NCBI GenBank assembly: GCA_033439265.1
Contig: JAVTVX010000019.1
Location: 19,246,039-19,310,038, forward strand
Direction: 5' to 3'
Origin: Dillenia suffruticosa
Taxonomy: Eukaryota; Streptophyta; Magnoliopsida; Dilleniales; Dilleniaceae
Length of the DNA stretch: 64,000 bases
Below are positions 54,438-64,000 of the stretch, piece by piece (the first letter of the stretch is position 1; each line of letters begins with the position of its first letter). Made by a program: the position numbers and the translations under genes. Below the pieces are notes generated by a model. That model saw only the letters and a program-made list of their open reading frames with translations, had not been told where the DNA came from and searched no databases.

Positions 54438-57400
54438 TTAGAATAAGGGCTTCTTCCCATTTAACAATCCCAGCAGATGCTCGAAAACCTTGCCTCCACT
54501 GTCACGTAAACCAGAATGCATATACTCATTGGTGACCCATAACCTAATGCCAGCTATTTGCGAAGCAGTCTCCATGGCTAGCTCAAAGTTGACATACAGG
54601 TCTTCATAATACACAGCAGCTGCTACGGGTACCTGTAAGCATTCAGTAAAAGAAGAAAATGGGTAATAAAAATTCTTAGCTACTCGTCTGAAGAAGCAAA
54701 AGGAGGTCAGTCTTTTTAAATTTAGATCAGATTTTTATTAGGATCTAACCATTGGTAAGCTCACTCAGTTCTGAACATGATTGTCGGTCATTTCAGCAAA
54801 TCACAAAGCAACATTCCAGGAAGATTAGTGCAACATTAAGGGCCCTCACCTTGTTATTTTTCAAGGTGGCAACATCATATAGAGGAGGCCAATCTGTCTT
54901 CTCAGCCAGTAAATGGGCAGCTTCTTTAAAATTCCTCAAGGCATGAATTTCATCAAACATCCAGGGGAATATCATCTGAAGAGAAGAAAAAGAAAAGGGG
55001 GAAAAAAGATTTGAGATGGTACGTATATTTAGCACATAATGCAAGAATATATTGGGATGCTTAAAGCCTTGGTCATCACCAAGGCTGAAATATTTACAAC
55101 AAAGAAATGAAAGCATGTAGTCTAAACGCAGGGTTTGTCCAGAGGCTTGCACTACAAGATTTGATACTTCATTCAGAAGATTCACAGAACAAGAATGTAA
55201 TGCATTGGACTCACAAGCGCAAAATAACATAAATATGAGCAACAATCAGTAGTTTGGCAAAACAATTAAGCTTCAAATTATATGCTAAAAAGTAAAGAAA
55301 CAGAAAAAGAGTATTAAGTGAAAAATAATATAAAGGATAATATTAATGAGAAGACAATGATTCAAGTTTCAGCCACAGAACTTCAGGGTAAAAATGAGAA
55401 CCACAACTAGGCTTTAGCTTATCAGAGGTAGGACAGACAGCCGAATGTTTTCAAAAAATGCACTAGCTTAGCTTCTGCGCAGATAAACTCACTTCCTCAT
55501 GATTGAGTTTCTAATTCAGTAGCTCTTTATAAAAGATATTACAAGGTCGCCATGAGATGGGGAACAGGAAGTAGAGCTTCAAAAGTTTGCTTCCTCAGTG
55601 TCAGTGGTATCATTGATATTTATAATTCCAACAGCAAGCTGATTCAAGTGCTGAAGTTACAAAGTATGTAATTAGTCTAGAATTCTCAAAGATCAGGACC
55701 TAATTACAAGGGAGGAAAAACTGAAGACCCAGAAAAGATTAGGAGGTGGACAGGTTTTTAATAAAATATTAAAGCCCCACTCTAGGCTCACACTCGTCAA
55801 CCAAAGCCCAGAAAAGATAGAAATTTCAGAAGAATGTAAGCATTAAGAATCCAGGTATATGGATGAATTACAAAGAAAGAACAACATTTTTGGACATTGA
55901 CCAAGCATTTTGACTATCAATTCCTTAAAGGACATAAATAAAATATTTGATAACTGACTAATATTGGTTCTTTTTACTCCTCAATCTCAACATAAAATTA
56001 CCTTTCTCAAACAAATCAAAATGTTGAATGAATATGTGGTTGGGCATTAATCAGGAGAACACGCCAAAAAAGTTGGCCTACCTCTCCTGTGAAGAAAATA
56101 GGACGACCTTCCTTTGCGCCTTTGATTGCATCAAATTGTCCATCATATTCAGCCCTTATTCGATGAGCAGACCACCGTGATGAAGCACCCTAAATATTGA
56201 AAGCCATTAGAATATTTTAGATGGCCAATAATATTTTCCACCTTCAGATATTCAATCATACAATGCATTTTGGACTCGAAATTTTCACAAGAGGGCAATC
56301 AAATTTTCTCCAACTGCAAAGCACTCCTGCACATGCATCCCACCCACTAATAAAAGAGGGAAGACAAATTTACCTGACAATATATGGACTCATGCAAAAG
56401 TGCATAGAGAGGATTGGTATCCAAATTCAACCAGTTGTCAAACTGCAAAAGAAATTAGACTTACAATTGAAATCCTGAGCCTTTAAATCTTCCAATCTCC
56501 CCATAGAAGTAAAGAATTAAAGGAAAAAAATGAACTTATAACATTAAAACAAGTGAGAAACTTGAACTTGAACCAAAATTAGGAGACCTCTGCCCAGCAA
56601 AGACATGTATGGTGTAGACACACATGGAGAGATCTCATGATCTGCATATTAACTCTCTGTCTCTTTTCCATGCATGCACGCTCACAAACACAATGGAAGA
56701 GGATTATAACTATAATGCAATTAGAAAGAGAACTCTGATGTTGGTGTCTAACAGAGAAAAGGAAAAAAATACTTTATATTGAAGTGTGGCCAAGATCAGG
56801 GTCAAAGAATTTTAAAATGTCTATTCCAAGGACCCAGTCTGGCTGTTGAAATACATATATGAGGCAATTAAAGGAGAAGAAAGAAACCCTCCATACAGAC
56901 CGCAAAGAATTCTTTTTTCCATATGCATAACCTCAGAGAACACAAATGGGGAGGAACTTGGGCTTCTCAAGCAGGTTTTGGTGCAAGAGAATGGTGGAAG
57001 CCTACATTTTGAGAAGCCTGCAGCATTTTTTAGTTGGGGCTAAGCAAGAAGGCCTGAAAGAGATGGTTGTGCTTAAAGTGAAACCAAGAAAATTATGAAG
57101 AGGAGAAAATTTTCTAGAAGAGATTTTGATCAAGGGCCTAGATGAAAACATAACTTGGGAGTAAACTTGAAGCACCAATCAGGTGATTGACTATATATCA
57201 CACCATAAGCGTCTCCACTTAGAAAGCTACCTATCATCTCCCTGAAAAGCATCTTATTAATTCTCACGCGGAACTATTGTCACGAACTGGAATAAAATTC
57301 CTCTTAGTATTTTGGCTGTGTAGTAAGAAATGAATGCTACATTATTTTTTCATACTAAAGCTATAGTTGATGCAGTCCAAGAATAGGATTGGTTTCCTAT

Positions 57401-60400
57401 TGTTGAGAAGTTTAGCAAAACTAGCAAGTTGGTTACCTGTTTAACGGTGGACAAAGTACTCAAGTAAAAGCACTCTTCAAACTTGGAGTCTGCTTTCTGT
57501 CAATCTTTTTCGTATGGAAAGAGTACTTTTTTATGTCACCATTAAATGTTTTTTCTCCAGCAAAATAAGATTCAAAAAAATATATTAAATTGCAGGAACT
57601 TCATCTGCCAATCTATTCTACTTTTCACCTTAAAAGGATACAAGAACAAAACTTAGGAGTCTCATATTAACCTTTGAAAGACAAATGTGTGTTATTTGAA
57701 AGTCGCACTTGGTAATGTATGATGGAAATCATATAACAAACTAGAAGGGGAGAATATAACATTAGGTATACAGTTTCATTATAATTGACTCAATTGAAAG
57801 TAACGGCCAAAATTTAGATTTGAGATCTCAAATTCAACACCGGTAAGTCATGAGAACGTATTAAGTCTCTTACAGCATTCAAGAAGTAGTAACTGATTTG
57901 CTTTTGTACTCCTGGAATTATAGCAGAATCCCAGACCCTCTCAAACCTACAATCATAGTAATAGATAGCAGATCAACCTCAACCACATCTTTCAAATTCT
58001 AAAGAGAATAATGTAAATTTGTGATGTCATTACATATAGTGCATGCGCTCAAAACCAGCACTCGATCCTAATGCTGAGAGACCAAGAATTTGCAGTGACC
58101 TTGGAGTTAGCATACCTCCAGATGGTAGATGCACCTGCATGTAGAACAAGATGACAAAAGTTCATTATAAATCTTCATCATTGCGAGAAACTACATACCA
58201 TAAGAATAAAGTAAAATAAAACTGCAGAATTACTCACCCCACCTCCTTCAGACTCTGCCAGATGCTGTACAACTTCACGAATAAGTTCAATATCTTGAGG
58301 AAACCTTTCATAATACTTTTTATTCTGACGAATCAACTGCTGAAAGCAAGCTTTATACACAGCATCTGCAGTGCATCCTTTTTCAATTGGAGGAATTCCT
58401 CCTGTTAAAAGGACTTGTTTGAGTCCTTCTGGTGCAAAACTCAGATAGGTAACTCCACAGAACCCACCAAAGCTCTATAGAATATATAAAAGGAAACAAA
58501 GAAGTCATTCTATTAACTGAAAAAACAGAACAGCCAAAAGAAGGGCCATCATAGCTCCATAAAAGAATGATTCAGCGGAGATCGTTGCAAGCTATGAAGC
58601 AGTAGTTGAGCTGAACAAACAAGAAAAAAGCTGATTTATGAAGCACAAAACTCTCTACTACATGTGACAGATCATTATGAAAGCAATCCTGATATCATTC
58701 CAGTGGTATACACTAGTGTCAACTGAATGGAGAGAAAGTAAGCGGAATGTTAGGAATTCTTGAGGAGGAGACAAAAATACCTGGCCCAAAATTGTCCAAG
58801 GTCCAGCATCAGGAACAAGTCGTACCCGAATAAATTCAGCATCATTCACTATATTGTCAGCTCGAAAATGCTTTAAATATTCGGCAAGATCCCTCGCAGA
58901 CTTCAGTTGCAACATAGATGATGCAGTCAAGGGTGTTGATAAGCCTGTACCTCGCTGCAACAAAATCACTTTACTACAGCCAAAAGACAACTAAGAGTCT
59001 ACCATAGGTATTGAGTGCAGGAACCCGTAAATAAGTATTGAGTGCAGGAACCCGTAAATAAGATTAAGTATAGTACACAAGTCATGCCTGATCCAGTAAG
59101 ACAACATGATAGTCTTCGCATGCCTTGTTTATCCATCCACTGGCTTCAGTTGGTCGTGGTGCCTCAAAGCCAGGGCCCCCTTGTAGGTATAATAGGTAAG
59201 GCATTTGCTTGTCTTCCTTCCCCGCTATGCCCATGTGATACTTATCAGTGACATAAAAACTTATACAAACTATTTGAAGAAAGGTAGAATATTATGCCAA
59301 CAGGATGCTTAGCCGGTTAGGAACAAACAAACTACTGATATTTATAACCCATCTTCTATATGACATGAAAGCACACAATTCCATCTACTAGTAATCGTGT
59401 CCTACAGATGTGTTCTTAAGGGATATACTACTTTAAACAACTTCACTTTGCGCAGCTACCCGTGTGCCAAAACAACCAGGAAAGAGGATAAATATGGACT
59501 TTTGATTCTTCATTTAATGGAATATCTCTTGGGATGGACATGTCCTGCTCATGATATACCAGAGTCCATGTTCCGTGCAAAAGTTAGTTAAGACATCAGG
59601 TTCCTCAGTCCTTAACATAATTTCCTTGTTTCAAGCTTCCTAGTCTTTCTATCAACCCTCCAGTCTAGCAGCGGTTATGGCTGTCTGTGTGTGAATTAAG
59701 ATCTGCAAGTTTTCAGTTTCACAGGACTAAAATTCAAGAATTTGGGAAGCAGATAGGGGCCAGCAGAGGCTCTCGCATACAATACAGAGATATGCCCCCG
59801 TATTTAAATGCATTCAATCCTTCGATCCACATATCAACCAAATAAACAAGCTTAGCAAAGTCAAATGTTAATTCTAATAAAGAGCAGTTTTTCACTTAGG
59901 TATCCAAGTTTTCCCACCCATTAGGCAAATGAGCTAATCTTCAAATCCAAATCAAGAAAAACCTATGCCAAACCCACTTATGCTACAAAAGCTTATCAAC
60001 CACTTTACCTCTTCCATAAATTCATCCTAGTACCCCAAATGTTACAGAATAACATAGCTTACCAGAATGAGTAATGCTAGGTCAATGATCGATTGATACC
60101 AAATTTAATACGGTACAGCCTCATTATACTGTATGAAATCACGCACTTTCGGGTGAAAAATGAGTCTGTCACGTCCAATTTAGTACAGATAACATTTTCC
60201 TTAACATTTCATCTCACACGCTTGAGAAAAGTCAAAGAATTAACGGAAAGCCCCCTGATTTATCAAACACTAACAAGCAAGTTCATTAAAGCATTTTGAA
60301 TAGGCAACAGAAGAAATTCAATTCCAATGACTTGCTTCCGAGTTCAGACGGTACAGACCTGCGACAACCTCGCGAGCAAAGACAGTGATCTTCGGAGAAG

Positions 60401-60512
60401 TATCGAGAGAGTAATCGAGAGGGACTGTAAAGCGGTGATCGCGAAGTCGGAGATCCGGCACCGAGTACCAGCCTCCGCTGACGTGTTCCGCCGGATACTT
60501 CGTTTCCGCCAT
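54438..60512 (-). CDS. Proline iminopeptidase-like alpha/beta hydrolase (peptidase S33)
   Basis: Ten exons in phase: 60359-60512, 59088-59224, 58781-58954, 58238-58474, 58034-58134, 57874-57946, 56374-56442, 56082-56189, 54850-54975 and 54438-54632. They encode 457 residues from the only in-frame ATG. Family signatures are all present: YLQGGPGFE (oxyanion region, compare HGGPG), DQRGTGLSTPL, the nucleophile elbow GQSFGG with Ser156 as the first codon of exon 4, and EYMHSG near residue 432, probably carrying the catalytic His. The C-terminal cap shows GEMIFPWMFDEIHAL. Such enzymes release N-terminal proline from peptides, though plant members are little tested. Intron 2 (58955-59087) uses a GC donor (CAG|GCATGA) and contains a 27-bp tandem duplication. 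No targeting signal is evident, suggesting the cytosol. It resembles At3g61540 as I recall it. Confidence 0.92.
59008..59061. repeat. 27-bp perfect tandem duplication in a GC-AG intron
   Basis: The 27-base unit beginning GTATTGAGTGCAGGAACCCG occupies 59008-59034 and 59035-59061 without differences, inside the 133-bp intron 2 of the peptidase gene. Confidence 0.95.
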
Positions 60513-60799
60513 GGAAGTATTTTTTCGGCGAAGGTCCGGCGAGAGAGAAGACTCGGAGATTCGAATTCGAGAAATGGAGAAAGAGAGAGACAATGAAGGA
60601 GGAGGAGGAGGAATTGCGGTGCGGAAGAGTGAGGGTGACACTGAAAACGACGTCGTTAAGCGAGTTCCAGTGGCACGGAATGGACTCGGGTTTTACAGAC
60701 TGGAGAGGTTTTCATTGATTTGAAAAATTAAATAAATAAATATCATAATTACCTTTTCACCTACAAAAATTTTTTCATACTCCATTTTCAAAACATTTC

Positions 60800-61085
60800 G
60801 ATATCTTAAATTAATTAATATTTATATAAAAACTTATTTTTTATATTTATTTTTTTATATTTAATAAATTATTTATTTATTATTTATATTATAATTAATA
60901 ATTATATATTTGATTATTTTATGTTTTTATTATAAAAATAGTTATTTTATTATTTTCATTAAAAATTTGATATTTATATAAAAATATTTATATTTTTTAA
61001 TTTACACGTTTTCTCATATTTTTATTTTTTATATTTTTATAAAATATCATTTTCATTATTTTTAGAAATCATAACAATGTTATCA
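60800..61085. mobile_element. AT-rich MITE-like repeat copy
   Basis: Same ordered blocks as 53770-54070: TATTTAATAAATTATTTATT, ATAATTATATATTTGATTAT, TATTATAAAAATAGTTATTT and TTTTTATAAAATATCATTTT. This and the copy at 53770 lie near the two ends of the peptidase gene, in the same orientation. Confidence 0.5.
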
Positions 61086-62312
61086 TCCTCTTCCCTTAAA
61101 ATATGAAAAAATATGTATAATTAGAAATACTAATTTAACTTATTTATTGATGGAGTGAAATGTGTATTTTGCTCGACTTGAACTTTCAAATATTTAATAT
61201 AAAATTAAACTTAATTCAACTATTTATTAAAATAAACTTAAATATATTCGTTTGAACTATTAAACTTCAAATTCAAAAACTACTTCTAACATTAGCATTT
61301 GCTACGATTCTTACTCGTTTTTGTTTTGTACGATAATGAGTTTATTCTTGAATTAACTGTATACGATTCACTAAATAATAAAATTTTTAAATTGTTTAAG
61401 TTTTTTCGAATGTTACAAAGATTTTCTCCTCTCTAAGATAAAAAATTGTTGCCATCATATCTCCTGGTAAAATTATCTAATCCAAATCGAGCGAAAAAAA
61501 GGATAATTCTAATGATTTAATATTTATATTCTTTCCATATTTTAAAATTATGTGCACAAATTACTACACGAATTCGATTTATATATTTAAGTAGTATCCA
61601 GACAGTCACGACTGTTATATAATCAATTTATCTTAAAAAATATACAAAAATAATTGATAAAATCCATTTTTAAACCTTTTGTAGGAAATAAATTCTCCTC
61701 AAATCTAGTTAAAATTTGAACTTAAAATAAAAATTGGGGTAATAAATAATTTTAGATTTATCTATGAAAATGATATACTGAATATTTATATTGTATTTCT
61801 CGTTATATTAAGAAAAATTAAAAAAAAATCACATAACAAAATATATCTCAATTTTTAACTTATCTAATAAGAGACATGTGATTAATATTTACGTTAAAAA
61901 TACTTTTGAACTCATCAAATAATAGTTAAAATACAATTATTAAGTAAGCGTTGATACACAAATTTGAAAGAACTCATAATTATATAAAATGTAGTTACTA
62001 AAATTTAAAATTTATTATATCAAAAAAAATTATTGAATATATAATTGTTTATTTATATCTGTTTGTATATTATCGACTGGTTAATCTTCCAAAAAAAAAA
62101 AACGGAGGAGAGAGAAAAAAGCAAACCAAAACAAAACACTCTAAGCGAGTCCGATGCTAGCATGGCAAGGCGCGCGTTGGATTTGCATCAGGCACACCCA
62201 AAAGCCAAATAATGGATATGGCTGAGCGCATGCTCAAGTCGCAACATCCCAATTCAATTCGTCTTTTAACTCTTGCGGGGGGCGCAGCCAAAATGGCTGC
62301 TTCTTAAAATCC

Positions 62313-62340
62313 CTCTCTCTCTCTCTCTCTCTCTCTCTCC
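62313..62340. repeat. (CT)n tract in the KPHMT leader
   Basis: About 28 bp of CT repeat followed by a C-run, ending about 20 bp before the start codon. Such pyrimidine patches are usual in plant leaders. Confidence 0.9.
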
Positions 62341-62368
62341 CCCCCCCCCTCGTTATACCTCTATTTTC

Positions 62369-64000
62369 ATGGCTTCCATTCTCCAAAAATCCAAAGTTGC
62401 CGCCATGATTAGAACTTCAACTCTTCTGTCACAAATCCGTTCAATGAGCAATATCCCCGAAAACACGGTGTACGGTGGACCAAAGCCCCAAAACCCTAAC
62501 CAGAGAGTAACCCTAGCAAATCTCCGTCAAAAGCACAAAAGGGGGGAGCCAATCACCGTCGTGACCGCCTACGATTACCCTTCTGCGGTTCACATTGACA
62601 TGGCGGGAATTGATGTGTGTCTTGTAGGTGACTCTGCTTCCATGGTGGTTCATGGACATGACACCACCTTGCCCATCACGGTTGATGAAATGCTTGTTCA
62701 TTGCAGGGCTGTTGCCCGAGGCGCCAAACGGCCTCTTCTCGTTGGGGATCTTCCATTTGGGAGCTATGAGTCTAGTTCCGATCAGGTAATCAAATCAGGA
62801 GAAAAATTAGGGTTTATTGAATGTTGATTGATTGATTGATTGTTGTTTGTTATTTTCTCTCGAGTGGTTTAGTCCATTGAACGTCTAGAAAAGACCTTAT
62901 TTTATTTTTAGTTCTAATAAGAAAATTAGCACATTGTGCTTGTCTGTTTCACTTAGTTCAAATGGAATATGATGTGACCACTCAAGTTTAGTTTCTGCAT
63001 CACTCTCAGTTGTCCACCAGTGATGCTTAGAGCCAGAAATCTATATGGGGTACTTGCATGTTGGATTATAATTTTGGAAGGGGGTTTTAATTTTAAGCGG
63101 GGTAAACAAACATTTGAGGCTTTTGTTACCTTTTTTTGGTTTAGCCAAAAAAAAGGAGTGATAGTTTAACCAAATATAACAAATATCCTTAACTCAACCC
63201 GTCTAAACCTTAATTTGAGTGTAGTTGGGTTCCATAGATATATTGTACGTTCCATGGAGAGAATTTCTTTTTTGTGAAAGAAGTATATTAACCAAATTGC
63301 AAGATAGAGCACATTGGTAGAAGCCACTTAGATTCGGTCAATTGATATTAAATTGTTTCGAAGAAAAATTTATACTACGAGGACCATTTATGATTAATGA
63401 AGGAAAAGTGTCATGGAGGGGATTCTATGAGAGAGCTTCCGAATAGAAACCATGGGAAATTTGTTCGAGTAGAAAACCCATTGCATGTCAGATTTTTGTT
63501 TTCATTTTGAGGAAAAAATAGTAAAATTTGAAATTACATGAGGAATATGTTTGTTTATTTATGTCCATTGTCACACATTGATCCCCTTCCCAAATAATTT
63601 AGTGGAATCTTCAATTGTTTGGATCCTTTTTAATGTTCCAACATCAAAATATAAATGAGTAGTGTGATCAATTTTCAGCACCTTAATTTGGAATCAGACC
63701 ACCTTCCCTTTTATAGGGAATGTTGTCCCACTAATAAGATTTCTTATTAAAATGAGAAAATTATCTTTGATTATAGACCAATATTTTTAAATTGTGGGAC
63801 TGTCAAGTTCTTCTTGGTTGTCATTTGTTGGTTGTCATATGGATTCTGAAGACAGAGCCAAACTCTGAAAGTAGATGGTGCTGAATTGAGTTTAAACATT
63901 TCTGGTGGGTGATTTGGCAGTTTAAATTATGAGCAGGCAGTTAATACAGCAGTTAGGATATTAAAAGAAGGTGGCATGGATGCAATCAAATTGGAAGGAG
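62369..64000 (+). CDS. KPHMT1: 3-methyl-2-oxobutanoate (ketopantoate) hydroxymethyltransferase, 5' part
   Basis: Exon 1 is 62369-62785. A long intron follows, and exon 2 starts at 63937 and runs off the window. The enzyme adds a hydroxymethyl group from 5,10-methylene-tetrahydrofolate to alpha-ketoisovalerate, the first committed step to pantothenate and CoA. The N terminus (about residues 1-30; [17 protein letters not shown]) is basic and Ser/Thr-rich, fitting mitochondrial import as known for plant KPHMT. Then come [47 protein letters not shown] and [12 protein letters not shown], holding the Asp and Ser that bind metal and ketopantoate in bacterial PanB. Exon 2 begins [20 protein letters not shown], as expected. 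Upstream TTG-initiated reading is leader, so the ATG at 62369 is the start. Confidence 0.95.
62786..63936 (+). other. Intron 1 of KPHMT
   Basis: The donor GTAATC follows TCCGATCAG, and the acceptor is TATGAGCAG before GCAGTTAATACAGC. It contains a short TTGA repeat (near 62823-62845) and no recognised element. Confidence 0.85.

Larger units (their letters stand above)
60513..62368. other. Divergent intergenic region, peptidase and KPHMT promoters
   Basis: The two genes are transcribed away from each other. The first 200 bases form the peptidase's purine-rich leader, and the last 250 hold the KPHMT promoter and CT-rich leader. Between them lies AT-rich DNA with a MITE-like copy at about 60800-61085. 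No gene is seen. Confidence 0.55.

Noticed and set aside
60513-60641. An N-terminal extension of the peptidase reading into a Ser/Arg-rich transit-like peptide
   Set aside because: The frame is open upstream but begins at GTG, with no in-frame ATG before 60512, so no targeting peptide can be claimed.
62273-62368. A longer N terminus for KPHMT
   Set aside because: The upstream frame starts at TTG and runs through the CT-rich leader; the first in-frame ATG is at 62369.
1-64000. CRISPR arrays, bacterial operons or phage features
   Set aside because: Intron-bearing plant genes and eukaryotic repeats throughout; the regular array at 32.5-41.1 kb is made of tRNA units, not CRISPR repeats.

Overview
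The window is nuclear DNA of a eudicot plant. Its genes carry GT-AG introns with AT-rich interiors, 5' leaders are CT-rich, and the proteins belong to plant families (RTNLB reticulon, ATL RING-H2, group IIc WRKY, NHL/LEA_2). Intergenic DNA is AT-rich and full of SINEs, MITEs, CACTA relatives and LTR fossils.

Genes, left to right: 3' part of a GRAB-domain golgin (+, 2523-5363); reticulon-like protein (-, 8653-11022); ATL RING-H2 ubiquitin ligase (-, 16072-16665); LEA_2/NHL membrane protein (-, 23152-23808); a decayed LEA14-type gene (-, about 41343-41573); WRKY43-like transcription factor (-, 44651-46488); mitochondrial ribosomal protein mL46 (-, 49210-52068); proline iminopeptidase-like hydrolase (-, 54438-60512); 5' part of ketopantoate hydroxymethyltransferase (+, 62369-64000). 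From recalled Arabidopsis gene order, this matches two duplicated blocks, around At2g46110-At2g46180 and At3g61530-At3g61570. The LEA14 remnant sits exactly where a LEA14-type gene is expected. The genes share ancestry of position rather than a pathway.

The unusual region is about 30.9-41.1 kb. A tandem array of some two dozen units, 250-380 bp each, every one built around a tRNA-Ala(AGC) gene on the minus strand, lies between the NHL gene and the LEA14 remnant. One copy (34366-34438) has the complete, fully paired plant tRNA-Ala sequence, and one more (37930-38002) can still pair fully. The others have decayed mainly by C-to-T and G-to-A changes. The array is interrupted by a CACTA-type element and by a solo-LTR-like fossil that splits one tRNA copy, and a second CACTA relative abuts its left edge.

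Elsewhere I find: a 602-bp Mutator-like foldback MITE with a 10-bp target duplication; a tandem segmental duplication at 24.6-29.4 kb whose copies carry different insertions; several SINE families, many with clear target-site duplications, including three in the WRKY intron; and a GC-AG intron holding a perfect 27-bp tandem duplication in the peptidase gene. All exon boundaries were read by eye from splice signals, reading phase and family similarity.
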